Source: Aedes albopictus
Lineage: Eukaryota; Arthropoda; Insecta; Diptera; Culicidae
Direction: 5' to 3'
Length of the DNA: 64,000 nt
NCBI RefSeq assembly: GCF_035046485.1
Contig: NC_085138.1
Coordinates: 425,183,265 to 425,247,264, forward strand
Positions 32,641 to 43,082 of this stretch are shown here, piece after piece. The notes beneath the pieces were generated by a model, which was not told where the DNA came from, searched no databases, and saw nothing but the letters and a program-made list of their open reading frames with translations. Position 1 is the stretch's first letter. Each line of letters starts with the position of its first letter. A program made the translations under genes and the position numbers.

Positions 32641-33558
32641 GTATACCAGATCAACTTCGATGTATATCTATTCCTCGCATTTAAAAAGTACCAAAATGTC
32701 AATTCCTGTAAGAGATTCTTCACTGATGGGTCTCGCATAAATGGATCCACTGGTTTCGGTGTCTTCAATGAAAATTTCACCGCCTTCCGCAAACTTCAGG
32801 AACCTTGTTCGGTTTATGTTGCTGAGCTGGCAGCAATCAACTTCGCTTTGGGGATGATTTCCAACATGCCCGTAGACCATTTCTTCATCTTTTCGGATAG
32901 CCTTAGTTCGATTGAGGCACTCCGGTCGATGAAACCTGTAAAACATTCATCTTACTTTCTTACAAAAATAAGGGAGCAGCTGGGTGCACTGGTCGAAAGA
33001 TCATACAAGATTACCTTTGTATGGGTCCCCTCACATTGCTCAATTTATGGCAATGAGAAGGCGGACTCTCTCGCAAAGGTGGGCGCACAGGAAGGTGAGA
33101 TCTATGATAGAAGAATTTCACATGATGAATTTTTCCATTTTGTTCGCCAGAGTTCTCTTCAAAGTTGGCAAAATGATTGGCGAGATGGTCAGCTGGGACG
33201 GTGGTTACACTCCATTATTCCTAATGTTTCTTTGCGAGTGTGGTGGTATGGTTTGGATGTAAGTCGCAATTTCATTCGCGTGATGTCAAGACTCATGTCC
33301 AACCATTACTCGCTAGACGCGCATTTACAATGCGCGTTGAGCAATGTTTGTACTAAGTGCGGTTCCGGTTATGATGACATCGACGACGTAGTTTGGCAAT
33401 GCCCGGATAACGACGCCTCCAGAGCACTACTTTTGGATACCCTTGAGGCCCGAGGTAGCCAACCCTTTGTTCTTTTGAGAGATGTGTTGGGGACCCGCGA
33501 TGTCCCATATATGGGATGTATTTTCGACTTTCTTCGCTCTGATGGTATAAAAGTTTAA
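32638..33558 (+). CDS. RNase H domain of the I/LOA-like retrotransposon
   Basis: Longest intact frame in the window (306 codons). RNase H residues in order: D in FFTDGSRI, E in YVAELAAINF, D in FIFSDSLSSIEA, D in GNEKADSLAKVGA, with the family motif TFVWVPSHCSI between the last two. After it comes a C-terminal region with SRLMSNHYSLDAHL and CTKCGSGYDDIDDVVWQCPD, a zinc-knuckle-like cluster typical of these elements. In the living element RNase H removes the RNA template strand after reverse transcription. The upstream RT is broken, so this frame is a surviving part and not an independent gene; its first codons belong to the inter-domain region and the ATG is incidental. Confidence 0.88.
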   Translation: MVYQINFDVYLFLAFKKYQNVNSCKRFFTDGSRINGSTGFGVFNENFTAFRKLQEPCSVYVAELAAINFALGMISNMPVDHFFIFSDSLSSIEALRSMKPVKHSSYFLTKIREQLGALVERSYKITFVWVPSHCSIYGNEKADSLAKVGAQEGEIYDRRISHDEFFHFVRQSSLQSWQNDWRDGQLGRWLHSIIPNVSLRVWWYGLDVSRNFIRVMSRLMSNHYSLDAHLQCALSNVCTKCGSGYDDIDDVVWQCPDNDASRALLLDTLEARGSQPFVLLRDVLGTRDVPYMGCIFDFLRSDGIKV

Positions 33559-33806
33559 TTTCGCTTGTGTTTTCTTCTTCAGTTTTTTTTTCTCTGTTTT
33601 GTCCTCTTTGTGTTACCAAGCTGCTCATGGCCATCCGGAAGACCAAGTCCCACAACAAGTTGGTACCAACACCACAAGGCACCGAATACGCTAGCAAGAT
33701 GCGATTCACCCCCGGATGAGCTGCAGTGAAACCTTTGGCCCAATCCTTACCCTGTCCATCCCTCAAAATGTGACCTTCTAACCTCGAGCTGCTACGAGTA
33801 CCCTAG
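33559..33806 (+). other. 3' UTR of the I/LOA-like retrotransposon, part 1
   Basis: Non-coding sequence after the RNase H stop, continuing beyond the hAT insertion at 35324-35455. Confidence 0.6.
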
Positions 33807-33814
33807 CTTCCACC

Positions 33815-35315
33815 CAGTGCCGGATTTGGGCTTCGGGGGGCCCGGGGCAAACCCTCTAAAGTGGGCCCCCAAAAGCAAGATTTTGAAGATTTTTAATCTT
33901 TTTGTTTTCAATGTTGTGTATTATTCGTATTTTTATATTTGTTAAGTTTTTTTTGCGATTCAGGAAAAAAAAACTAAGTCACACAACTATTTTGTTCATT
34001 TAAATTATCATTTTATCATTTATTTTGCATTATTTTCAAAGATATAGTATTATTGTAGGAAATATTCAGACCGAATATAACTTTCTACCGATGCCCTATT
34101 AAAAGTGTACTTTTAACAATGCAGTTCTCAAAAATGACATATTATTCAAATACCAAAAAAAAACGAACATTTATTTTAATATTTTTGCTAAATCATCAAG
34201 ATACTGCATTCTAATTTACAGCGTAAATGTCATCTCATTCAGATAGGTATTACATATATTTTAAACATTCATGCGAATTCATAAGATTTATGCAAATTCT
34301 AGAACTTAGCGTTCATTTTATTACCTAGAAATGTGGAGAAGTTTTCATTAAGATTGCAATATTCTACGAGTATTTTAAGATTCTGATTGAACAAAGTTAA
34401 CACTGTTTCGAGATGTTTCTTGAAACTAGATTTTCAAAACTAAACCGAATTTTCCAGGAACATTTCCAGGAATCATTATCTTCTATTTCCCATGATAACA
34501 TCTGTCCTCAATGAACTTGTGCAGATGGATATTAAGTAGGGTAAATCGCCAATTGTTGCACACCCCATAAGAAAAACATGGAGTGTGCAATAATAGGAGA
34601 GTTTTTAGCTGTGCAACAATTGGAAAGTTACCTAGTTGTTTTCAGAATATGATCGTATAATCAACAGACTGATGTACAGATGTACAAGTATTGTTTAAGA
34701 TTTTTTAACGCACTCTGTTTAGAGACGCTTTTGTGCAGTAATTTTTACCTAAATAAGTTTTTCTTCTGATCTCAACAAGAACTTTCAAGGGGTTGTGGAA
34801 AAAATCGCGTATACCAAAATAAAACAAAAACTTCGTTTTACTAAATTGTTGAATACTGTAATATCTCTCTAGAGCTGATTTTGCTGCAATCAAGCAGCCT
34901 CAAAACAATTGAATTGTTAAGCAATTAAAATATTGTTTTTCAGTGTAATGAAAAGATCAAAATTTCTTTGTTTCAAACCATAAATTAACAAAACAGTTTT
35001 ATGACTTTAGAACTGCAGCTCATACCGAAAAAAAAAAGAAATCCCACAAAAACTTTGAAACCAATCTGCAAATAGTTTCAATGCTTCAAAATTATGAAAT
35101 TTTGTATTTCGATTTCAGATTATAAACAATCTGGATACCGTTAAAGAACCCAATTATAACAACTCTAGGACATACAATAAATATAATCGTCTTTGGTGTG
35201 CATTTTTATGGATTCGTTGAACATAATATATAGTGTTTATGGATTCTTGGGGGGCCCTCCTAATCGGGGGGCCCGGGGCACTTGCCCCCTTTGCCCTCCC
35301 TTAAATCCGGGCCTG
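33815..35315. mobile_element. 1.5 kb non-autonomous hAT element with 8-bp duplication
   Basis: Ends CAGTGCCGGATTTGGG and (reversed) CAGGCCCGGATTTAAGGG, with the GGGGGGCCCGGGGCA block near each end. CTTCCACC flanks it exactly on both sides (33807-33814, 35316-35323). 8-bp duplication plus CAG start is the hAT signature. Interior is AT-rich without a transposase. Confidence 0.92.
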
Positions 35316-35456
35316 CTTCCACCAATTACTAACAGATATCATGAAAAAGTTATTACTCTGTATAATGTATACTATTAAGTACAAAAAAAGATCTTCGGCT
35401 CCGCAAAGCGTTATACGCGATTGAGCCCCAAATAAATTAACTAGATAAAGAAAACT

Positions 35457-35950
35457 TTCGCCGGGCATGCGCCGACGCAATGTGTCCGGATCTGCCACAG
35501 TTATAACAGACAATGTTTGAAGGTGTAAACTGACGCCCGCGATAACGACCTATATTTGTTCTAGGCCTTGAACTGGTTCGAACTGGTGGACGCCTGAACC
35601 CTTACGAGGAGCGATACCTAACCCTATACAATACATCTTAGCACCGTCTTGGAGTTCGTTTGACCTTCCCACCAGATCCTAAATTTGAGAATCAACGCCT
35701 TCCAACCCAGCCGCCATTTCCTCGATTTCGACCAATGTACGGTCTTTTTGCAGCATCCTTCGTCGAAGTTCAACCGAAAATAACGTTGGAAATAGTTATC
35801 CAACGCTGCGATTGCCACATTATAAAACCTCTTTTCCGTAGCAACCAATGGACAAATATTAGTGGATGCGCGTAGATCCGCATAACGTTGGTATCGTAGA
35901 TATTGCCAGGAGTAGGAAATAGATGGTGGAGCTATAGCAAGTGGCCGCAC
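35457..35950 (-). pseudogene. LTR-retrotransposon gag fragment
   Basis: Minus strand near 35.53-35.46 kb reads FTPSNIVCYNCGRSGHIASA, a CCHC zinc knuckle (C-x2-C-x4-H) whose last Cys codon is replaced by His. Upstream codons to 35950 include RASTNICPLVATEKRF and ALDNYFQRYF, which would fit a gag capsid region with frameshifts. No LTR found next to it. Confidence 0.55.
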
Positions 35951-36161
35951 ATTTACTTGGAGGTGGGGTTATACCCCTCTTTCTACTATGTGAATATGGT
36001 CCATGTCATAAAATATTTTCGCAATGCTTAACATTCAATATTACTATAACCAACAGAAAGCAATACAATAAAACGAAAGACGAAATATACAACACAAAAT
36101 TTAATATGAATTGACCTACCCATCACCATGCGTCTCCATCGAAATAAAAGAGAACATACAT

Positions 36162-37588
36162 TTTATTCGAAATTCTTCTTTATTCACTATCTTTATTTAC
36201 GATCGCTTCGTCTTTGTATATACACATCTAATCGGTTTACACACGCTACAAATGGAATGGAACGAAAAGTATGTCTTATAGTGGACCCTTTTGATAAGTG
36301 AAAATTCATCGAATACTGTTTGTATAAAAGAAAATCTGATGAGATTCTAAATGTTCTAAATGTTCTAAATGTTACATTTTTCCCGGAGAATAAAAACATT
36401 CATGTTGAGATTCTAAAACGATTGGACGCGTTGATTTCACCGTTTTTCGTATAATCGAATAACTTGGATTCAAACGTTTGCTAAAAATCAGACAAAAAAG
36501 TGATTTAATTTTTAAAATAATCGCTTCCGATTCTAACTATGATCTAGCGATTTGCTTCCTCGCGCTGCTTATAAATAGTTTTATAAATTTTCTTAACCAA
36601 AGTCTGACTACTATCTATAAAATCTACGAAACAAAAGGACATATGTTTGGTAGTACTACGCGCTAAATACGTGAATACGGCTACTCCGCGGCTCCCGAAG
36701 AGCTCCTCATCCTCTCTCCTGAATATGGACACTTTGTGCAGTTGATTTGATACTTTTGTATTTTTTTCGCTTCATGTTAGCCTAATCCTAGTGGAGGGGA
36801 CTTTTCGGTTATAAGTAATGATTTTTTTTTGCGATTACTTAAATATCGAGAACGAAGAGTTTTCTGTTTCGATTTTGAAGGACATATTTTTCTTATGTGT
36901 GAAAAGGAATTTAAATACGTTCGACCGACTTTTGCGCCGTCTTAGCTGTGCAGATCTACAGGATTTCGTTTAACTAGATAATTTAATAACAATCATCGTC
37001 GTCGGGGTCTCCCTCACGCTTTTCCTTCGGTGTAGGTCGAATAAGGGAAAAGGAGTCCCAAACTAAAATCTAAAACAAATGCTTCCTCTTTCGTCATTCG
37101 TCTAACGCGATTAAGTACATTTTTATCATGAGCTTGAAGGTCATCGTCATTGTCCCCGTCATTTTGTTTTTCAGTGTTTGTGTTAGTTAACAATTTAACA
37201 AATATGGATAAATTTGTCTTGATTTCAAAGGTTTCCAGTTTTGTTTCATTTCACCATATCTGTAGAAGTAAAACAATTTTTCGTTAGTGGTCCCGTCCAT
37301 ATTAGTATTTCTATTGTCCCACTCTCAAAATCGTCCCAAAATTTTCGTTTGTTGTCCAGTGTTCTTAAAATATTTACTTTTCAGTTTTCGTTTTCACATT
37401 AAAATAATTTGTCTGTTCCTTCTAGGGCAGTTGTTCATCTTTAAAAAGAAGTCAGTTTCAATTTTTTCGCGTCGGTTCCGTTCAGTATAAATCATTGTGA
37501 GTTATTCGTTTCCTTTCTCGTCTGTTTTCACTCCTGATTTTCCCAACAAAGCAAAAATCATGCGTCTTCACCTCTCCCCCAATCCATC
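36162..37588 (-). other. candidate 3' UTR of short-tail Fas3 transcript
   Basis: About 1.4 kb after the stop of the alternative exon with no recognisable mobile element, in a region otherwise packed with them. Three AATAAA signals on the minus strand lie close together at 36162-36167, 36179-36184 and 36192-36197 (as TTTATT on plus). Inference: a long 3' UTR ending near 36.15 kb. Short open frames inside it have no recognisable product. Confidence 0.4.
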
Positions 37589-37866
37589 CTACACCGGAGT
37601 GTTAGTTTTGCTATCGTTGGCCTTTCCATTTTCCTGCTTCTTTCCGCCGGCCGATTGTTGTTGCTGCTTGCCATTTTCGTGCTTTCCGTTCTTCTGCTGA
37701 CCGCCATCGCCCCCAGCGTCCCCACCAACCTGGGTCCGGGGGTCTTCGCTTTCGTAGTGGGCGGCCGGGTTCTGCTGCTGCAGCTTCTCGTCGTGCAGAT
37801 CCTCGTGCGAGTGGGGCGTGATGTGCGCCTCCGAGTCCGGGTTCAGATCGCCGGTGGCCGGGGGCA
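37589..37866 (-). CDS. Fas3: Fas3 alternative terminal exon (short cytoplasmic tail)
   Basis: Acceptor CGTTGCAG|TGC accepts phase 1 from the transmembrane exon; the frame runs 92 codons to a TAG at 37589. The tail is hydrophilic: VPPATGDLNPDSEAHITPHS, then HEDLHDEKLQQQNPAAHYES, then a glycine/lysine/glutamine-rich end with QQQQ and a final SKTNTPV. The C-terminus T-P-V fits a class I PDZ-ligand pattern (S/T-x-hydrophobic); that is inference. It has no similarity I can see to the other tail, so the two are alternative ends of the same protein. No good donor follows before the stop, which makes it a last exon. GC-rich codon use contrasts with the AT-rich flanks, as expected for coding DNA. Three AATAAA signals on this strand at 36.16-36.20 kb could end its transcript. 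Confidence 0.8.
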
Positions 37867-38472
37867 CTGCAACGAGACCGAGAAGAAGCAACACAATCGA
37901 GAATAGAATTTTGTGGTTGTTTTTTTTTGCGATTTGGTGGTCGGTATTTTTGGGTAATGAAAGAAATTCGAATATTTTGGGGTGATAAGTAAGCGTGTTT
38001 GTGAGCGTGAATAAGAGTGTGATAAAGTGTTACCTATGTTAATTCAAACATTTGAGTTGGTGAAGAAAGAAAAATATGCATGTAATTTACATGAAATTGG
38101 CAAAGATCTCAAGTTTCTACAATTACAGATATTCGAATCAGAAAGAAGAGAAGAAATACTATAAGAAAAATAATTGTTGTATATTTATTTATTTATTCTT
38201 TGATTCTTCTAAGTGGGAAAAGTGTTTTGTAGTTTATTTTAGTGAATTTAACCTGATGCTTTTTCTTTACTACTGTAAAAGATTTGTTAAAAAATTTTTT
38301 CTATTGTTGACTGGTTCTAGACCTCATTTCATTAAAATATATAATCAAATGATACAAAGTGATAATTTCGGTATATTCCTGGTTTTAAGCGTGCTCATCA
38401 AAGCTACGCGATATCAGTCTTGTCAGTTAAATATTGATATTGTACTACCGTTTCTTCACTACTGTAAGCTGT
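37867..38472. other. intron sequence, no feature identified
   Basis: AT-rich. A 176-codon plus-strand frame starting at 38076 has no recognisable domain, strongly AT-biased codons and ends inside a SINE; not called as a gene. Confidence 0.4.
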
Positions 38473-38818
38473 GGAGCGGACCTGGTGTGATGTTTAAAGA
38501 GCAAAACAAATTGGAGCAATCTCAAAAAATCAAGAATGCGGTTTTCTCGTACAGCAAAAATCATTGGCCCATGGAAACACTCTGCTCATTTTTCAAAACC
38601 GAATAATAAAATCTGAGCGAGATAACTGTTTTTTTTTTGTTTTAGGAAAACACAGCAAACTGAGTTGCACGTCGAAGCACGTGATTTCACGCCGAGGACA
38701 TGGAGTCGAATCCCACCCCCGACTAACTCACAAAAAAGGGTTTTCTTCCTTCCCCTTCGGTAGGGATGTAAAGCATGAGTCCTGAGATGAATAAGCCAAG
38801 GGCTATAAATCTCGTTAA
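38473..38818 (+). mobile_element. tRNA-derived SINE, copy 3, interrupted
   Basis: Head GGAGCGGACCTGGTGTGATG (A-box like) at 38473; then about 185 bp of foreign DNA; then CACGTGATTTCACGCCGAGG, the B-box-like GAGTCGAATCCCAC, and tail GGGCTATAAATCTCGTTAA. Same family as 18058-18209 and 60915-61095. Confidence 0.72.
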
Positions 38819-38960
38819 AACGACGTTTCGACACGGGGTTTGTGTCTTCCTCAGGGGTGAAATATTGGTGGCGTTATTTGTCCTATGTCTTATGTAACGA
38901 TAACTGTGACAGAAAATTTCATGAATGCGTTGCCAAATATAGTGCATTGTACCATACAGT
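38819..38960 (-). mobile_element. Penelope-like remnant with hammerhead-like motif
   Basis: Minus strand 38854-38825 reads CTGAGGA, AGACAC, loop, GTGTC, GAAAC: the hammerhead core order (CUGAnGA, stem II, GAAA). Such motifs are known from the terminal repeats of Penelope-like elements. The rest of the remnant has no coding frame. Confidence 0.45.
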
Positions 38961-39224
38961 CGATTTGAAATCAGTTATTTAATACTCCAGTAATTCAAGA
39001 TATCATTCTTGTAAGCCTTCATTCAGATTTTTGAATGAGTTTCATAATGGTCTATCACACATCACCACAGTCTGTTCAGTTCTGCGACGTTGACGTCACA
39101 GCAGAGAACATGCTGACTTGGACCACCAAATAAGCGATTTGCTTATCATTGATAGGGCCAAAGTTTTGAATTTTGTTTTACTAAAAAGTGTATACTACTT
39201 CAGAAATCGTTTTTAGTACCTTCT
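38961..39224. other. intron sequence, no feature identified
   Basis: Nothing supported. Confidence 0.3.
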
Positions 39225-39432
39225 TCTTCTTCTTTATGGCTCCACGTACCCACTGGGACTTGTCCTGCCTCGCTTTAACTTAGTGTTCTTTGAGCACTTC
39301 CACAGTTATTTATTGAAGGATTTTCTTTGCCTGCCATTGCATGAATTTGTATATAGTGAGGTTATGATACACTAAGCCCAGGGAGCCCAGGCTATGGTGA
39401 TCCGTAGCCTTAACCACTAATCTTACTGGAAA
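39225..39432 (-). repeat. dispersed repeat with (GAA)n-type tail
   Basis: On the minus strand it starts near TTAAGGCTACGGATCACCAT, runs through CTGGGCTCCCTGGGCTTAGT and ends in AAGAAGAAGAAGG. I remember this sequence type as common in Aedes non-coding DNA. It could be the 3' end of a non-LTR element or a SINE. Confidence 0.5.
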
Positions 39433-40434
39433 CCCTTTTTTAGTACCCTGTAGAACGAAAAATGTATTCAGAATTGCAATTTCGTCAGATTCCTTGGGGA
39501 GTAAGTCTTTGTAATGTTTTCAAAACGGGGCTTCCAAGGTAGACGAAAATATCTTAAACATATTGATGTGCTATTCAAAAATTCAATGAATATTGCAAGA
39601 AAAACTATCAATTTTTGTTCTTGTCAAAATATCTGAAAAATTTTTGCATAAGATCAGCTCTTCTGTCCGAAATGGAACACATACATCCATAGAATTGGCT
39701 CAATGTTAGTGGAATGCGATGTGCCCCTTTCTGAGCTGTGGAAACGAAGAACATTATGCTTTTTTCCTCGTAATATTCACAGTTATGTGGTAAGCATCTC
39801 TGCTTGTGAATCGTAACTTCGATGTGCTTGTGAATCGTAAGTTCGATGTTGGCATTTTTTTCAAGAATATCGGCCAACAAATCTTGTCTAACTTTGTTTT
39901 GATCTTGTAATATCTTAACGAGCTATTACTGAGCAATTCACCATACTACAGTGCATCAAACAATTGTCCACAAAGCAATTTTTCTCGTCAAAATAATTTT
40001 TCATTCTAATGTTTATAACTCTTTTATACGTCAATCAAAAACGCTAAAATTTTGCTCATTCATCAATCATATATTGATGCTCCATTGATAAAAATTTGAA
40101 CGAGACCGAATAAGTTTTCTGAAAGAACTTTTAGTAAAGCTTGATGGTTTATTAAACAAAATTTCAATACTCTATATCTAAAATTCTTTGAGATGCACGA
40201 AAAATTTTCATTATTTTAATAGAGTACACTAACAGATAAACATTGATTACGAAGTCTTGTAAGGGTAATTTGTTCACCACAAAAAATATGAAAAATTTGC
40301 TGATGTAGTTGACGATGTTCATAAATTTACATTAGGAAAGTTTTAAGAAGTTCAGAACACTAAATTGCACGTGGTCTATTGTTTCTGAAAGAAACTTGCA
40401 CGCCGAAAATGTTAATAACCTTTCCTATACAACC
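39433..40434. other. intron sequence, no feature identified
   Basis: AT-rich; a local direct repeat TGTGAATCGTAA occurs twice near 39.81-39.84 kb. No element ends found. Confidence 0.35.
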
Positions 40435-40606
40435 AGGAATCGCATAAGAATGCACGCTTTACATCGTATTAAGTACTATTTTAAGTCACTATCGCATATA
40501 TGTACAGCAGACGGACAATATTCATCGCATATGATGATATTTTTTGAACTTTTTACGAAGTATCAGGTAAAGTCATATAAGAATACAAATACACTTTTAT
40601 TTGGTA

Positions 40607-40822
40607 CTAGCTGTCCCGGCAAACGTCGTTCTGCCTGCCTACTGTGTTTTTCGACATGCAGCTCTATAGGGACGTCCCCGGCGAAGTCATCTGTATGGGA
40701 GCCCCCCGTTCCAGAGACCGGAGAGGTCCCGCACCAAGCTAAGAACCTTCCCCGGCCCCAAAAATACCCACATACAAAATTTCACACCGATCGGTCCAGT
40801 AGTTTTCGAATCCATAGCGGTC

Positions 40823-40882
<60 letters not shown>

Positions 40883-40907
40883 GGAAATCCATTTTTATAT
40901 ATATAGA
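40607..40907 (-). mobile_element. non-autonomous Helitron with internal (CAGA)n
   Basis: Minus strand: 5' TCTATATATATAAAAATGGA, 3' GACGTTTGCCGGGACAGCTAG, inserted between A and T. Hairpin GGCAGAACGACGTTTGCC about 12 bases before the CTAG end. A CAGA microsatellite of about 16 units lies inside (40825-40881). Same ends as the plus-strand copy at 18246-18500. Confidence 0.85.
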
Positions 40908-41165
40908 TGAGTACATCCTAGTAGATGACATTCTGATGTTTTATTACGATGAACTTCACTTATTCGCAAAAGCGTCCCAGCAAACCCGCAGAGCGTCAAA
41001 TGAATTCGCATAATTGCGTACTGCGATGATTATACGACTTCGCTTGGTACTTTTCTTATTGTGTCTGTTTAACTCGCATTGGTGTACGGATGAAATCGCA
41101 TAAAAGTACAAATAAACTTGTAAAAGTGTTCATACAAACTCGCATAAGCTAGAAGTGTTTATGTT

Positions 41166-41584
41166 TTTTATTCTTCATCACTCAACCTAATTTACAGCTC
41201 TATTGTCAACTGGGGCACTACGTGAGCAATTTCAATTGACAGCTGCACTTACATTTTGTACAGCGCCTAGATTCTATTCTACCTTATCGAACTGGTTGCC
41301 TTTCTGCTGCTTTCACTTTTTCTACTTTATACCTAGTAGAATGATGAGCACAAGGAGGATGATGGATGGTCGTTGTTCCTTTCCAGTCCGATTGGGAGTA
41401 GCAGTTCGCCAATGTCCAGGTATCCGGGTCCGTTTGAACCATGGGGCTCAGAAGAGGGTCAGTGTCAGTTGCTCTCGGGGGAAAAGCAACTGACGAAAAA
41501 TTGCAAGTGCCGGGGCTGGGAATCAAACCCATGGCCATCCGCATATGAAGCGAACGTGTGACCAACTCTGCCACGGGCCCCGGC
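41166..41584 (-). mobile_element. full-length tRNA-derived SINE (Feilai-like), 13-bp duplication
   Basis: Minus strand: head CCGGGGCCCGTGGCAGAGTT (A box GTGGCAGAGTTGG), then B box GGTTTGATTCC, a unique body and an AT-rich 3' end. AAGTGTTTATGTT flanks it on both sides (41153-41165, 41585-41597). RNA polymerase III boxes in correct order. The name Feilai is from memory of Aedes SINEs and needs a consensus comparison. Confidence 0.85.
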
Positions 41585-42250
41585 AAGTGTTTATGTTGAC
41601 ATAATGCGATTTTATATGTATTTATATGTATAACAATGAAAGAGTTGATGTTGGACTGTGGATGCAGTGTCAAAATGCTGCAAGAAAGTGAACAGCTGTA
41701 ATTATGGTTACGAAGTCATCATTATTTGTTTTGTTGGCTTGATAATCAACAATTGGAGGGGGCTAGCCAGAAAGGTGTAGTGCAAACTATGCGGGAAATA
41801 GTGCCTCGTCGATTTTAACTCCTCATAGCCTGCCAAACATGCACAGCGCAGGTGAACCAAGTGCATTCCAACTAACACTGAGGTGAGTTAGAATACCATG
41901 ATAAATAATCAGCTTGTTTCATAAGTAGCGTTTGGTGTTCAGTGTGAAGTGTGGCTCAACAATCCAAAGGTCATTAGGTTCATTAGATATCGAGCAGACA
42001 AGAATTGTTTTTTCTTTTCGAATATTATTCAGTCGCATAAGATGCTGAATTACGTCGCAATAGTGCTCATGGTGCATCGCATAAGATATCGCTTCAAGTC
42101 ATATAGCGTTATAATTGTTCCGTAAATGTACGTATAGCGCCTTCACTTTTGTACGCATATGCATCTTATGCGATGTAACTTTAACGCAAAAAAGTACGTA
42201 TAACATGAACATAAACTTCATTATACGTGTACATTGGTTATCTGCGTTTC

Positions 42251-42467
42251 TTTGCGATCCCATGCGTTTGAAAAATCACTGTGATAGGTACTGGTAGGTA
42301 GGTAAGTGGGTAGGTCCTCTTCTAGGTATAAGAAGGTTACTAAGGTATTTTTTCCGATTTTCGATTCTTCGAAAATGTAGGCATGGATTCCTTCAAAACA
42401 TTCAGGTCCGAGATTTGATTCCAAAACTTATCTAGGGGCTTCTACAGAGATACTACGAGAAATTTCC
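42251..42467. other. transition into GGAATTCC-type array
   Basis: Includes a GGTAGGTAGGTAAGTGGGTA short repeat at 42.29 kb and the first degenerate array units from about 42.4 kb. Confidence 0.35.
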
Positions 42468-42471
42468 TTAA

Positions 42472-43078
42472 CCCTCTAATACCCAATCCCGCCTTTAGAC
42501 GGGGTATAGTTTGAGCATTTTTGTAATTTTTGTTTCGTGGAAAATCATTTTTTTTATATTTTTGAGTGATATTTAGGACTGTTTTGTATATCTCAAAATG
42601 GTTTTTGGTGTATTTTAAATCGTATTTACATTTTTTTAAATCATTGAAAAATTGATGTTTTAGTCACCTTTTAGAAGTCATTGTTTATTTTGTATTGAAT
42701 CGCTACAATTAACATATTTTAAATTTTTCCCAAATCATTCTATCCTTGTTTAAGTGAATGGAATACACTTTTAAATTATTTTCCTAAAAATTACACGGAA
42801 AATAAAATTTTCTGTGAAAAAAAATTAAAATAATAATATTTCAAGAATAATCATAAAATCTCAAAATGTTTTCATCTCAAAATATCCGTTCCCCAAATTG
42901 ACTTCCAGAAAAAATATAAAAGTGTGGGGATGTTCAAAAATAAAAATTAGAAAAATCAAAAACTGAAATTCACGAAATCGAGAATTAAAAAGAATCATCT
43001 TCCAAAACATGTTTAAATCGATTTTAGATGACGAAAAATGATATTTAGATCAAAATCAAAAATTTGGGTATTAGAGGG
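42472..43078. mobile_element. 607-bp TTAA-flanked MITE, copy 1
   Basis: TTAA|CCCTCTAATACCCAA on the left and TTGGGTATTAGAGGG|TTAA on the right. Next to the left end is CGCCTTTAGACGGGGTATAG. Interior very AT-rich. piggyBac-type target; no coding frame. A second, interrupted copy is at 44718-47262. Confidence 0.85.
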
Positions 43079-43082
43079 TTAA

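Larger units (their letters stand above)
21921..35455 (+). mobile_element. I/LOA-like non-LTR retrotransposon, split by four insertions
   Basis: Plus-strand pieces in collinear order: RT N-terminus 21930-22234, RT 29606-29758, RT 31344-31492, RT and thumb 31649-32640, RNase H 32638-33558, 3' region 33559-33814 and 35324-35455. The insertions are 22235-29605 (foldback), 29759-31343 (CCCAAG element), 31493-31647 (hairpin MITE) and 33815-35315 (hAT). For the first two, removing the insert with one target copy rejoins the reading frame exactly. The endonuclease half is missing (5' truncation). RNase H after RT places it in the I or LOA group. Confidence 0.85.
40435..42250. repeat. TCGCATAA-rich repeat hosting a Helitron and a SINE
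   Basis: CGCATAAG/CGCATATG motifs recur at 40.44-40.54, 40.98-41.15 and 42.03-42.19 kb. The Helitron and SINE below split it. Its own ends were not identified. Confidence 0.4.

Noticed and set aside
37497..37906. Plus-strand frames opposite the short-tail exon
   Set aside because: The minus strand has the splice acceptor, phase fit and stop of the Fas3 exon; the plus frames are shadows.
38076..38606. 176-codon plus-strand frame
   Set aside because: AT-biased, no domain, runs into a SINE; likely chance.
41166..41584. tRNA gene at the 41.5 kb head
   Set aside because: The A and B boxes are followed by a long body and an AT-rich tail with target duplication, as in a SINE.
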